A DNA stretch of 64,000 nucleotides from Nepenthes gracilis (GCA_033239525.1 BSYO01000014.1:6056536-6120535), one strand, 5' to 3'. Shown: positions 34,841 through 48,013, counted from the stretch's first letter. The notes: generated by a model not told the origin, from the sequence alone. Numbers and translations are program-made.

Positions 34841-35421
34841 AACGGAATTATTTTTGTTCAGAGCACTTGATCTTGTTTGCTCAGAATCTCAATTGGTTCC
34901 TTAATATACGTCAAGACTTTATTTATCCTCAACGGATCATATTTAATAATGTGTTAGATCATACACATACTTTTGTAACATCAACATGTGGAATATATTA
35001 TGCACATCTCCTAAATTTTGAGGTAAAGCCAATCTGTAGCCACTTTAATTAGCTTTTAATCCCAAACCTTGAAATTCTCTTCAATGGAGATATTTTAAAA
35101 AATACAGTCTCCAACATAAAAAATCAGCTTTGATCTCCTCCAACTAGTATATCTCTTTTGTCGACTTTGTGAAACTTTTATCCTTTCATGAATCAAATGG
35201 ATCTTATCGGATGTCTCTTAAATAAATTCCTATCCCAAAAGTCTCCTATCTCTAGTCTCTTCCCAATGAATCGAAAAATAACATTTCCTCCCATATAAAG
35301 CCTCAAATGGGGCCATACTGATACTTACTTGATAGCTGTTATTATATACAAATTTCGCTAACGTCAAATAATCATCTCAATTACCTATCATCTCCAAAAT
35401 TAAAACTCTTATCATATATTC
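34841..35421 (-). pseudogene. Chromovirus B integrase C-terminus, second copy
   Basis: It matches 5600-6245 and element C 14400-15020 on the minus strand, so it is the GPF/chromodomain end of integrase, with no open frame. It sits directly against the gag zinc-knuckle region of the first pol copy (junction about 34835-34845, around CATTTACC), which is not the order of any intact element. On its right it meets an LTR end (CGTGACGGACC, from 35422) at almost the same integrase position where the first copy was cut. Confidence 0.7.
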
Positions 35422-38102
35422 CGTGACGGACCGCATTCTAACTGGAAACCGATAAGGTTTTGCTTGTAAAATGGTCGTTTAACTAAATACAAACCTGTAC
35501 AATATCATTTTACAATATATATATCACAACAACAATCACACACAGGATTCATATTGCCACAATCCATTTGTGGCACCAACGTCATATCTCCGGATACTAC
35601 GTTGACTCATAAAAGATGTCGCTAGGTACCTAAAAATCAAACCATAATAATCTGTGGAAGCATATATAATCACGAATATATAGCAGAACTAAGCTATACT
35701 GTACATCATTAGTATACAAATATACATCAATACATGTCCATTAAAATGTACAAAAGTACTCCATAAAGTATAAAATCACAAAATCTGCGTCTACAAAAAC
35801 ATCCTCCGAGTCTAACGCCTAGCCAACTGCAAATCTCTACTTCGCCTCATCAGGTGTAAGCTCGTGCTCATCCGAAGGCAAGAATATAGTAAGCCAAATG
35901 TTTAGTAAGGTACGATATAATCAAAGATAATAAGTAGTATACTCAAAAAAATCAAGAGATAGCGAATAGGAGCATAATATAGATGCATAAACATGAAGTA
36001 TGATCAAATATACTTTTCGGAACACGTTTATCTTTCTTTATTTTATATTTACTTCATTTAGATTCTAAAACATATAGAAATTTATTTATTATTTAGGGAT
36101 CAGGGGCATTAGGCCTTACCAGCTAATGGAGTAGTCGAACGAGGAATGAAATGTCTATACATCCACACATTCTAAGACACTACCCACGATACCTCAACTT
36201 TAACGTCCCATGGTGGACGATATACTTTTCACTCGATACACGAGGCTAGATAACACATATGCCACCATAGCATCTCCCATGGTCCAAGAACATTCATCGG
36301 TTTATTACTGTAATATCCTAAGGCATATTTGGGAATACTACCATTTGAAATATATATTTTTGGTCCAGTTTCATAATTACTTATTCTTAATGGAAAGTCA
36401 ATTATATTCTTACACAAAGTTCTCACTCCCTGGAGAACAAATCATCAAACATAACAAATTATGGAGTTTCCTTCATATACTTTGTATAATTCTCAAATTT
36501 CTTAGATATAGATACAAATAATCATATTCTTGAGTATACTGATACACATTTTCATATTCTTGTGAGTATAAATCTTCACATGATTTTAAATACATGCACA
36601 AATCAACATAAAGCTTAGAAAATTTATACAAATTCTTACCATAATAAGCCAATCATAACTTTAGAGCTTCCGGACCACAAATTCCTTTACAAAAGGTACC
36701 CTACATAATTTCCAGAACATACAAAATATAATGTACAAAATACATGTAAATAGTATCAAATAATCATGTCCACAAGCTAAGGTTCAAATTTTCTTAATTC
36801 ATTCTCTCGGAGTGAGAATTTTGTAAAAGAAGTTTGGTGGATTTTTCCTTAAAGAATAAGAAACTGTAAAACCTAGACCACGTATTTATATTTTAGAGGG
36901 TAGTATTCCCTAATATGCCATAGATATTACAGTAAAAATTTAAGGATTATCTTTGTTGTATATTGTAGCGGGTGATATTTCTTGACATGCCTTAGGATAT
37001 TACTATGGAAGCACGAGGACTACCTCTAGGCCACAGGGGACATGGTGGCATATCTGATATAGCACCGTATATCGGGTTAAAGGTATACTGCTCATCATGG
37101 GGTGTTAAACGGCGTGGGTTGTGCCTTAAAATGTGTGGAAGCATACACATTCATTTCTTCGTTCTAGGACACCGTTAGTTGGTAAGGCCTACTCGCCCTA
37201 ATCTGCAAAGATAAATAAATCTATACATGTTTTGGAACTCTAAGAGAAGAAAGATAAAATATGAAAAGTTATATATATTCCGAAAATGCATGTGTTTACA
37301 TTTCATATTATGCATCCTATATCACGCTCTTATACCCTTCCCTGTTTCATTTTAAATATATTGCATATTATCCTTGATTATATTGCACTTGTTGAGCATT
37401 TGGCTCATCCTTACTGTTTTCCTTGCCTCCAAATGAGTACGTGCTTATACCTGATAAGGTAGGGTAGAGGATTAGTAGACGGCTAGGCATGAAGATCTTG
37501 GAGGATAGCTTTGAGGATTTAGTTTTGTGATTTTTGTATCCTTATGTAGTACTTTTGCACATATAAGCGGAGGATTTGTATATTATTGTAGTTATATGTT
37601 TGATAATGTACATTTGGTATAGCTCCCATTGTATTTGATGGTTGTGAATGCTTCCGTAGGTTTTTATAGTTTGTATAGGGGCCTAGTGGCATCTTATCTG
37701 AGTCGACGTCGTACCTAAAGTTACGACGTTGGGGCCACATAATTGTTGTGGCCATTTAGGTCATGTGTAGTAATGTTATGGTTGTATATTGTGTTGTACA
37801 GGGATATTTGTACAGGTTGCATTAGTTTGACGGTCGTTTTACTGCCGAATTTTGGTTAGGAAAAAAAATATGGTCCATCACAAATTTTAGCACTCAGGCA
37901 CAGGTCAGACTTCCATCAGGCACTGAGTAATCTATTTTCCATGCACAGGCGCACGTTGGGCACCAGTTGGGCATCCTTCAATTCAACGTGATTCAATCCA
38001 ATTTTGACTTTTGACCTAATTTTCTTTAACTTTTGACCTCAATTTTAATTATATTAACTTAATTAATTAAAATTATAATAATATTTGGACTCAAGCCTTA
38101 TG
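35422..38102. repeat. Rearranged LTR with 1-kb inverted-repeat arms
   Basis: A minus-oriented LTR begins at 35422 (CGTGACGGACC, the reverse of the GTCCGTCACA end). A plus-oriented LTR piece ends at 37882 (GGTCCATCACA). The two arms, about 35422-36440 and 36800-37882, are reverse-complementary by eye, with a spacer of about 360 bp. A further 220 bp of minus LTR (37883-38102) then leads into integrase. The arms are diverged. The most economical view is a plus LTR inserted into a minus LTR, with loss of one side. The ORFs in the arms are not conserved. Confidence 0.7.
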
Positions 38103-40191
38103 CTAACTATCATATTAATATATAGTCTCTTCAATTACTTTCTAGAGAATGTCATCCTAACAGCAATGAAGTGGGCCAACTTAGTGAGCTGATTTGTAAT
38201 TATCCAAATAATATTATGATTTTTTAGCATTCTTGACAAACGCAATACAAAATCGATCATTATATTCTCCCACTTCTAGTTGGGGGTTAGTATAGGTTGT
38301 AAAAGGCCTAGTGGTTTCTTGTACTCAACTTTTAATTGTTGGCATATCAACATCTTCCTATGTAGGCTAGAATTTTTCCGCATAAAGATAATATTTCCAA
38401 ATTTTTAATGTAATAATTACCATTGCAAACTCTAAGTCATATGTCGGTTAATTTTTTTGTGTGTTTTCAATTGAATTGATCCATATGTAATCACTTTCCC
38501 AAGTTGCATCAGAACACACCTCAATTTGGTCTTTGATTCTTTACAATAGACTACGAATCCTTTGGATTCTTAAGGAATTGTCAAATTTTGGGCTATCATT
38601 AAGAGGTTCTTTAATTCTTAAATGCTTCTCTCACAATCCTCCATCTAATTGAATCCTACTTCCTTCCATGTCAGACAGATTAGTAGCAGATAAATTTTGA
38701 AAAAGTTCTCCTCAAATTTTCAATAGTAACCCACCAATCCCAAAAAGCTCTTAACCTCGGTCACTGTTGTCGGTCATCTTTAATTTGTGACAATTTTGAT
38801 CTTCTTAAGATCCACCAAAATGCCTCCCTTTGAAATTATGTGACCCAAAAAATAACTTTCTCAAGCCAAAATTCATATTTCTTAAATATAGCATACAATC
38901 TCTTCTCCTGAAGCATTTGGAGAGTAATCTTTTGGTGCATCTCATACTTCTTATAGCTCCTTGATTATATTAGAATGTCATTGATAAATACCGTCATAAG
39001 TTTGTTGAGGTAAGATTGGAAGACTTGATTCATTAAATCAATAAAAACTATAGGGGCGTTAGTTAACCTAATAGGTATGACTAAAAACTCACGGTGCCCA
39101 TACTTCATTCGGAAAGCCATCTTCACCACGTCTTTCTTCTTAATCCTCAGTTGATGGTAACTCAAACGAAAATTAGTCTTTAGAAAAATACTTGGGCCCC
39201 TTACAATTGGTAAAACAGGTCATCAATTCTCGACAATGGCTACTTATTCTTAATAGTTATCTAGTTCTAAACCTAATAATCTATGCACAGCTGTATAGGC
39301 CCATCCTTATTCTTTACAAACAGCATCGGAGCTCCTTGTAGGGATACACTTGGCAAGACAAAATTCTTCTCTAACAGTTCTTGTGATTGCTTCTTCAATT
39401 CCTTGAGTTCCGATAGTGTGATTCTATAGGAGGCCTTTGATATGGGCACTGCTCTAAGTATTATCTCAATTTTGAATTCGATTTCTTGATTTAGCTGTAA
39501 TCCTAAAAGATCTTCTAGAAAAATATCATCAAACTCGTATATCATGGGTATTTCTTTTGCCAAACACTATGAATCTCAATGATAATTGCATAGGCCAAAT
39601 AGCCTTAACATCCACCCCTTATCAAACTATAAGCATGTAATACCGAAATCATATATGGGGACTAATTTTGTGTTACTCCTTGAAAGTAAAAAGGTTTACA
39701 ACTTGGAATAGAAAAATGCACTCGCTTTTGGAAATAATCTATCCTAACATGATAACTAGCTAACCAATCTATAATTAGGATCACATCAAAATTGTGCATA
39801 TTTAACAAAATTAAATCTACCACCAACTCTAACCCATTAATCCAAACAATACATCTAGGGTGCACAATATCCATCACCAAGGAAATTTTGTAAGTATTGA
39901 CACTACTAATAAAAAATTCACCATCCTTGGGGGTGCAATAAATAATGAACAAATTTGGGGATACAAATGATAGTGTTGACCTCAAATCCAAAAGTACATG
40001 AGCTAAAGTTTTAAAAATTATAAGTTTACTTTCAATCATTGATAGCGATGTATCCATATCTTGGGCGGTCATCTCAAAAACTCTTCCCAAAATACTTGGC
40101 TTTCTCATCATTTGCCTTAAAGGATGTGGTCAGTCTTTAATCATATGGTTGGATTGGTCACAATTGAAGCATGCTCTTAAGAGCTTATAGC
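38103..40191 (-). pseudogene. Chromovirus B pol, second copy
   Basis: Order and content are as in the first copy: knuckle (CFNCDQSNHMIKD followed by a stop, about 40120-40178), protease (ORF 40111-39662, LLDLRSTLSF), RT (39563-39273 and 39165-38965), RNase H and integrase start. The triad position reads DLR, sharing the arginine of the first copy's DSR. The RT active site is FIND (38977-38988), the same aspartate-to-asparagine change. Motifs retained include PISKASYRI, GAPMLFVKNKDG, YHQLRIKKKD and LTNAPIVFIDLMNQ. Several stops occur. A LINE derivative interrupts it next to the knuckle at 40191. Confidence 0.87.
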
Positions 40192-42275
40192 TTTTTTTTT
40201 TTTTTGTAAGCAAGAATTTTGGATTAAAAGGAGAAATAATTACAAGTTCGATGTTTTATCGCCAAGTAAATTAACTTGGGGATAAAACATAACCGGCTGG
40301 GGCATACTCCGAGCAACAAGTACAACCAAAGGTACAAAACAGCCTCTAGAAGGCAACGTTCAAAAAAATCAACAGAAATTGAAAATTAAAACATCAAAAC
40401 CCAGAGGGAAAGCGCCGCTTTCCAACCCCTGTAACCAAAATGCGGAAAATCAGAACTGAAATTACAAAAATTAACAACTCCAGCAATCACAAAGGAGCCG
40501 TCACATACTAAATCAGCAAGCACCAGCACGGCGGGCAGCAGAACCAAGAAACATCCCCATCCCAGCAAATTACAGCTAATTTTGATGCTGTTTTGCATCT
40601 GTTCCAGCAAGACCGAGGGATGCTCCAGGATTACCATAGCCCCCAACACCAGCAGATGGCCCCAACTGCAACGACTTGTCTCAGCAAACTGCAAACTGCA
40701 GTCCAGAAAACATCAGAGAGCACCCGACAGCACAAAGAAAATAGGCAATTTCATCATTCTTCAGCAGCACAGCGCCATAGTACAGCAAGGATGCAAGGAA
40801 CCAAGTGTTGCAGCTCCTGCAACAGCCAAGATCAAACCCCTCACTCCACAAAGAGAGTGTCAAAATAGCAGCATTGAAATTTCGTCAGTCAGCTCCATCA
40901 AGGCCATTGACAGTAAATCAGTAGTATCAAATGCACTAAAAAGTGCATCAAAAGAATCCGCATGAAATTCACACCGTCCCCTACTGTCAAATAATCCACA
41001 CAGCAGCTGATTTAAGAGCCACTGTAAGAACAGAACAGCTTCAGCAATAGGCCTTAGCCCATCAACAACATAGCGCCACCAGCAAGATCAGCCATACCAG
41101 CATCCACAACCAAGAGTAACCCAAGAACCATCGCCATCTGCAATCAGCTGTAGTCAACCACAAAGGTGCACCAAATCAGCGGCAAAACCTACCGCACCCA
41201 ATTTGAGAGAGCTTCAAGTCCAGAGGCAGCAGCAGCAGGGCCACTACACATTGTAGATTCTAGCATCATCCGGCCAGCAACCAAGACAGTAACCCATCCC
41301 TCCTCCAGCAAGCAGGAATCAGCATTCCTTCAACCGTTCGAGCACCAGCATCTCAAAAAATGGCCACAACACATCAGACAACTAACAACTACGTAACACA
41401 TCCTGACAACCGGTGTTCCGACAGCCTGCAAAAGCAACACCACGAAAATGGCACTCCGCCAAACAACCAAAGCCACCAACCGCATCCGTAGAACCAATGG
41501 AGACAAGAACCCCGAGCATACTAATAGTCCAGAGCACCCCAACCCATTTAGACAGCAGGGGTGCTCCAGCATACACCTACAAATCCTGTAAAGCCACCAG
41601 CACACAATGACAAACACAGGGATACAGGACCTGCACCCCCCATTTATCATCAGATCTGACAGGAGGGGATCACTACAATCCATCAAATAGCGATCACCCC
41701 CAACCGCACCCCTACATCTATATCTGCACCACAAACATCAAGCTCGCAAGCCTCACAGAGTTCAAAAAGATGGGTAGACGATGCACACTCAGGTAGGAAG
41801 CGGACTAGATCATCAAAACAAAAGCCAGCAACAACATATACTACCCATCACAGATCCAGGCTACATGCCACCCCGTAGGATTCTGCGTCCATTTTTCACA
41901 AAGAACCTCCGTGCAAGCAAACTCTTAAACAAGCTGGAGGTAAAGCCTGGCGTCAACCAAGACCCACAAAAGACGCAGGCTGCAAAACAGAACCATCCAG
42001 AGCGCCAGCAACAGAAAACCAAATCCATTAAGTAAATTTTTTTTTTTACAACCAAAGCTCCCAAGGAGGGAGTAGAAACCGAACAAATCAAAACTCAACA
42101 AGGAAAACACAACCATTAGGTTCAGAACCGACCGGAAGGGCAGCAAGGAGCCACACCCAGCAAGGCACCATCAGAAAATCACCACGGTGTAGATACTCTA
42201 ACAGCACAACCAACAAGGCCAACAAGAGGGCCAGCATCCAACGCCATTGGAAAGGAAACCTATTTTTTTTTTTTA
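40192..42275 (-). mobile_element. LINE derivative without ORF2 (E2)
   Basis: This antisense insertion is flanked by the perfect 14-bp TSD TAAGAGCTTATAGC (40178-40191 and 42276-42289). It has a T-run (poly(A) in sense), the conserved GTAAGCAAGAATTTTGG terminus, a strong hairpin (40251-40290) and the GGGCATACTCC block. The body is rich in CAGCA/CCAGCA words and has no recognisable ORF1 or ORF2. Further T-runs lie at 42037-42047 and right at the other end (42263-42274), which is unusual and may mean a composite insertion. It interrupts the gag of chromovirus B. Confidence 0.85.
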
Positions 42276-42289
42276 TAAGAGCTTATAGC

Positions 42290-43020
42290 ACGATCTTCCT
42301 CCATTAGATTTTTCACAATAAGGGCACGCAAGCTATAATTGTTAAGGGCTCGGTGTATCCTAGGGTTCAACTCCTTTCTTTCCCTTGTCCATCAATTTTG
42401 ACCTCTTGTGGGATCATCCTAATCCCAAACTTTGGCCTCCTCAATTGGTCGACTTCTTCTCAAAGAAATTTCCTTTCCAACTCTTGTTCAAATAAGAGGG
42501 CTCATTCCAACACCTTTTCAAAGGTCATCCCTCAAAGCTATAAGCTTCTTTCGAATTGTATCATTCAATCATTGCAAAAAATTTATTGCCCTCCTGGCCC
42601 AATCATGAACAGTGTGAGTATAATGGGATAGTTCTATAAATTTGATATTGTACTCCACCACAGTCTAATTTTCTTGCTACAAACAGGCAAATTCATCCTC
42701 CTTTTCCATGAAGGCATCTATGAGCATTTCCCAAGAAATGTCTCACTCTCCAATCCCAAAATTTACTTCTTCATGGACCACCAATGGTCCACCTCTCCTG
42801 CTAACTTGTAGGAGGCAAAAATAACCTTAATCTTTTCTAGATAGCAAATGACTTTGAAAACCTTCTCAATTCACCAAATCAAATTTTTCCCAAGAACTCT
42901 AGCACCTTCTTATTATTAAATCGATTGTATGATGTGGTGGTTGCCATTGGGTTTGTTGTCACCTGCTTTGGGTTTTGAGACTGTCAAGTCATTTATTCTA
43001 TTACATTCACCATCCTTATC
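42290..43020 (-). pseudogene. Chromovirus B gag, second copy
   Basis: Minus-strand translation gives scattered gag phrases, notably LAGEVDHWWSMK near 42776-42812, matching GEAHHWWE in elements A and C. Text before and after it follows the same order as the other gags (start near 43010, knuckle beyond the LINE at 40178). There is no usable ORF. The primer-binding region is expected around 43100-43116, where CAATTCTATCATAAAA may be a decayed relic. Confidence 0.7.
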
Positions 43021-44734
43021 ATGATGGTTAAATACTCCTCCCCCCTATTGGGGCGAGAATTAGGCCCAAAACCACCTTATCTAAAAGATATTTTTCAATT
43101 CTATCATAAAATAATTTGTCAAAATAGATCCTCAAACCCAAATCAGAAACTCTCCTTACGACATCATGCTTAATTCAGTCTAATTATTATCTTATTTTAT
43201 TTCAAATCTAAAAATTTTAAAATTTGCTGACAAAGTTTCAAAGTCTTAAATAAACATTTGGCGTAAACTACAAGTTGAATATCAACAAATGACCTAAAAT
43301 TAAATAATCAATCAAATCATAAGACTTGAAATACTACACCCAGAAGTGGCTTCAAATTTTGACTATATCATGATGTTAAACCTATATAAAGAGATATGTC
43401 CACACAAAAGGCAGAGTAAACAAATAATCACATGTTAGAGTTGCTATTAGACAAACTAAAATCAAACTACATCACTAGCAAGAAAACATCACAATAACTA
43501 AATTAATATAGAATCATTTAATCGAAGTAAAAGTAGTCATCCTAAAGCTACTATTTTGATCAAAGTACAACATCTAAAATTTTCAATTCCTAATTCTATT
43601 TCATTAAATAGCTCTTTTGCTAACTTTCTCGACATACTAGTGTGTTGCGAGCCTACTAATTTGAAGGGAGTTAGCAAAAATAAAAGTAAGAGTGAACCAA
43701 TCGTTTAGTAAGGCATATAAATTTTCATAATTAAATATCTAATTTACCTCAAAATATATTGGAAACGATATGATCAAAATTTAGATACAAGATCATGAAA
43801 TTTTCGTAACATTTATGCATAAATTTCAAATTGATAATCCAATTTCTTATCTAAACAATGTACTATGGAGACATCATCAAATTATACTAATTCCTACAGA
43901 CTTAGGATTAGTAGAGTCTCATCAACAAATGAGCAAATAATCAAACTCAAGTCATGTATAATTTTAGGCAACCAAATGCCTTAAACTACTATTTAAGACA
44001 TGATATAGGTCAATATACAAATAACCTTATAAATGGGGCCAAACACTACTTTCGACCCGTGAATGATATGTTCAAATTTCGGTTACAACTATAATTTATT
44101 AAAATATATCATAATATATAACCACTAATTTTGACAATGGTTCATATATAAACAAATAGAAAACTCTACCCAAATAAAAAATATTTTATATTTTCTTATA
44201 CCGAGAAAATATCGTTATCTAATTATAGAGTTTTCTTCTTCATTTCTTTAAATTAATCTCAAGTAGAAGAATATGGATATGTAGAAATATTTATAAATAT
44301 TGTAAGAATATGCTGAAACTACTAAATGAAATTTTAAAGTATGGAGAATTTTATTCTTAAATGTTTAAGATATGCAAGTAAAAATTTTATAAGATTTGTA
44401 AAAAGTTAGCACAATCAGTTTAATTTTTTTTATTTTATTTTAAAGTATAAGAACATGCAATAATATTTAGACAAAAGTTATGGACATACATGGGTAATGT
44501 TGCAAAAAATCAATTTGGAAGCATAATGTTTACGAAATAAAAGCATATATTTCATAGAAATAACATGAAATAGAAGTAGAATCATATGCACATGAAATAT
44601 AACTCTTTAGATATGAAAATATTATATGTATGAACATTTGAAAATATAAATAATCAAGGAAGTGGAGAAAGATCAATAATAAAGAAAACAGAACTTAGAT
44701 TTACTTATCTTAATTTAATTTTACCCAAAGTTTT

Positions 44735-47460
44735 TTTTTTTTTTTTTTGGTAAGTAAGTGTGTATTTTGGATTAACGGGAGAAATAATTTACAAGAAACA
44801 ATGTTATAACTCCAAGTTTTTTGACTTCGAGTTAGAACATAAAATGCAAGGGCATACCCTGAGCGACTAGTACAACAGAGGATACATCAGAAAACCTCTA
44901 AGAGGATCACTCTAAAATAAATAGAAAATGAACAAAGTCATTTTACATAAGCAGATTCAAACAAAAATACTGCCCAAAACCCAGATGCACCCCAAGTGCA
45001 GGAGGCAGAAGACAGCTGCAACTCTCCCCACCGCCGGCTGCTATATACCAGCAGCAGAAAATTCACCGATCTTCTAAACCCAGCCAGCACAGGGTGCAAC
45101 AGTCAGCAATGGATCAGCAGCCAGTAGACTACCAAATTAACTGCAGAGAGGCATCACAGACCAGCATAGTGGCCACAACCCATCAGCAACCAATTCAGCA
45201 TCCGCATTTCACCCATCACAATTCTGGGCCAGCAAGTCACAAGCCACATCCTCACAAAATTGGCCTCAAGATGATGCCTCCTTCTGTGACAGCACTGTGA
45301 CAGCCTCACAAAAGGCAACGCTGTGTCAGCAGCAGAGAAGGCTTTATGGCACCTCGAACTTCAGAATCTGCTCTTTACAGCAAGATCAGAACCGATTTGC
45401 AACAAACAGGTCCCAATACCCGCACCAAATATAAACAAAACCCAGCTCGTTCATCAGCTGCTCTCATCCAATAATAGCAAAAGTATTCTTTCAGCACCAG
45501 GATACCTAGCTTTCTACCATCAGCAGGGCATTATGGACAGCATTGAGTCGCTCAGCAAGGATCAATAGCAGCGTCCTCCAGCAACAGCAGGTAGGATTCC
45601 ATGTACAACAATTAGAATCTACAAATGCTAGACAGCAGCTCACATCAAGAGCAAAGTGAAGGATTCTCCTACATCAGTAGCTGCTCTTCACAGCAAATTC
45701 AGAGACAATTAGCAGCCAACAATACACTCCACAAACAACAAGATCGCCTCGATTGGCAGCCCGCGCCTACTGCTCGCATATTCCAAACAAAGAAGATCAC
45801 CCAAAAGCTACACGATCATCACCGAGTACAAAGATACCACATTAGAAGCATGGCATAAACCATACCACATAGATCCAGATTGAAAGCACCAAAGACATTC
45901 CTGTGAATCCAGAGCCAAATTATAATCAGCCAATGTGGTGGACATGATCAAATGCAATCATCATCCAACAACAGCCACCGACTAGATCATAGATCAGCCT
46001 CAAAATGCCCCACGAGAACAGCTGCATGCTATATTGCACGCAACAGCATGCATCAACCCACTACATCAAACAAGAGAGAAGAAAAGCCACGGACACTCAG
46101 CTCAATCAAGTGGAAAGAGGCCGGACCAAAACCAACCCAGAATCAGGTTTTATTACATTCAAAAAACAACATAAAGGGGATAGGGTTATGCCCCGGGGTT
46201 TTTGGGTTTTTTCCTTCTCCGGGATTTAGATGGCAACCAAGATCCACAATTCAATTCCATCGCCTCATTGACGCTCAAAAATTTCTCTGAAGAGTAGACA
46301 ATAGCTCGTCCAACAGAAATTTCAGCAGAAGATATATGGGGGTTTGTAGAACCCGAAACAATAGGCTTGGTCGAATCCAGACCATACTTTCTTGATATAC
46401 GTTAGATAGAGGGTGGGGTACAATCACTATCGGTATCATTTTCAGGGATCGACCATTTGGGGAGATCACCAGAAGGACCACCCGAACGACCAGAAGCTGA
46501 TGACAAGCACACCGAACGTCCAGGGTAATAGTTAGAAGGAAAGGAGCTGAAACCATATCAGCCACCTCATCATCGGGGGAGTGACGATGCAACACATTGG
46601 ACTCCACCGCCGTGTCAAGAGAATCCCCACGGCCCTCATCAGAATGCACCCTATTGGGCAACATGGCAATTCCATCATCAACGAAATCCAATGGACCAAA
46701 ATCTGGTCCAAGACCTCCAGAAGGAGTACAAAATGGATCTAGAGATCCTGAGTGGGAAGCCAAATCAGGAGAATGCACAATCAGCAAATCACGGACTGGC
46801 AATAAAGAGGAACAGGGACCAAAGATGGGATCAATAGTCGGAGGAACCGACTCCATGGAGGCGGTACGCACATCCTGCTGAGGAGAAAGCAAATTACCCA
46901 CCAAGCCATTCTGGTCCACCAAAATTGAATCATGAGGAGACAGAACAGGGGGGCCAGTAGACTGGGAATCACACTTCTGGGACATACCAACCAGGCCAGA
47001 GGGTTCACATTGCATCAGACAACTATCCTGTCTGCACGGAGCAGGACCAGAACGGTCTAGAGAGGAGTTGCGGCCTTCCTTATACCTCGAGCCCGCCAAT
47101 TCCACCTCCACCACAGTGGAGTCCATTGTCCCAATTGCAGAGCAATTCAAGAAGATCCTCGACGGGAGCACCACATCGGGGTTGATGTGGACACATACAC
47201 GAGCAGTATGCAAACGGTTCAGCTTGGCAGTGGATGAGTCAAGGTGGAGGGGTTTACCCACAGCACTACTAATCCAACTGAGCCCAAGAGGGGTCCAGAA
47301 CTCGGCTGGGACATTTTTCAGATTAATCCAAACAGGAAAGGATTTCAACTGTTCTCGAGCCAAAGGCATACCCGGTAGCCAATGCTTGAGATAAAGAGGA
47401 TTACCTTTGAAGGTCCATGGAGCTCTGGCCAAAACCGCAGTAGAGTTCTCATCAAAGGCA
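44735..47460 (-). mobile_element. LINE derivative with ORF1 but no ORF2 (E3)
   Basis: It is flanked by the 12-bp TSD TACCCAAAGTTT (44723-44734 and 47461-47472), with a long T-run on the left. In sense order it has a 5'-truncated ORF1 (from about 47455), a 3' UTR of about 1.4 kb rich in CAG/CCAGCA words, the tail hairpin (44801-44840) and poly(A). Endonuclease, RT and zf-RVT are absent. ORF1 ends directly at the 3' UTR, as in the 10843-12232 element. Confidence 0.88.
46186..47455 (-). pseudogene. LINE ORF1, 5'-truncated, DUF4283-like (E3)
   Basis: The open part (47432-46275) begins inside the DUF4283 region: RAPWTFKGNPLYLKHW, then FPVWINLKNVPAEFWTPLGL and SWISSAVGKPLHLDSSTAKL, close to the full LINE's TPLGLSWIASAIGKPLHMD. 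A long acidic/Pro-rich linker follows. A frameshift late in the gene moves the authentic end to another frame, where it finishes GSWLPSKSRRRKKPKNPGA with a stop at 46186-46188. The ATG at 47432 is internal, not a real start. The protein would bind LINE RNA. Confidence 0.85.
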
Positions 47461-48013
47461 TACCCAAAGTTTGCTTAATTTTATCTTAAATTTTTACTTC
47501 TCCTACTTATTTTTTATCTTTTCTCTCTTCTTGTAAACCCTATCTCCCTCATCTCTTGAGGGCCAACTCAAAATGACCCAAATTTGGTCAAAAAATTTAT
47601 TTTTATGGCAAGTTGACACATCATGCATGAGTCAAGCACGACTCAAACGCGACCGTGCATGTGCATTGATCAGGCACCAAGACAGTGGCTGAATAATGCA
47701 TAAGCGTCCTTCAGACGCACATTAGGTGTTAGCAATCTTCCAAAACCACACACTAGCATTTTTCAAGCATAAATCAAGCATGAATAATCCGTCAAAAGTA
47801 CGTACAACTATCGGTCAGGTATTTTTCAAGCGCAATCTTTTGTCCAAAACTTGCATGTGCACATATTAGGTGACAATGAGACATCACTTAGATCGATATG
47901 ACCTTGGTAAGAATGTTAATTTTTACCAAACTCTTTATTTGATTTCGAAATTTTTTATATTTTTTACTTAATTAATCGTGATCAAAATTAGAATTTAAAA
48001 CCAACACCTTACA

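Larger units (their letters stand above)
43117..48013 (-). repeat. 5' LTR of chromovirus B, interrupted by a LINE
   Basis: On the minus strand it starts TGTAAGGTG at 48013 and ends near 43117, about 2.16 kb once the LINE derivative 44735-47460 and its duplicated target are removed. It matches the left outer LTR (to 3044) and, in opposite orientation, the solo LTR 48231-50297. Its transcribed leader is GA-rich (about 47510-47560, antisense). No coding capacity of its own. Confidence 0.75.

Noticed and set aside
41330..41734. 134-codon minus ORF rich in Cys, Val and Leu
   Set aside because: It falls in the CAG-rich body of a LINE derivative. The composition is repeat-driven and no domain is visible.
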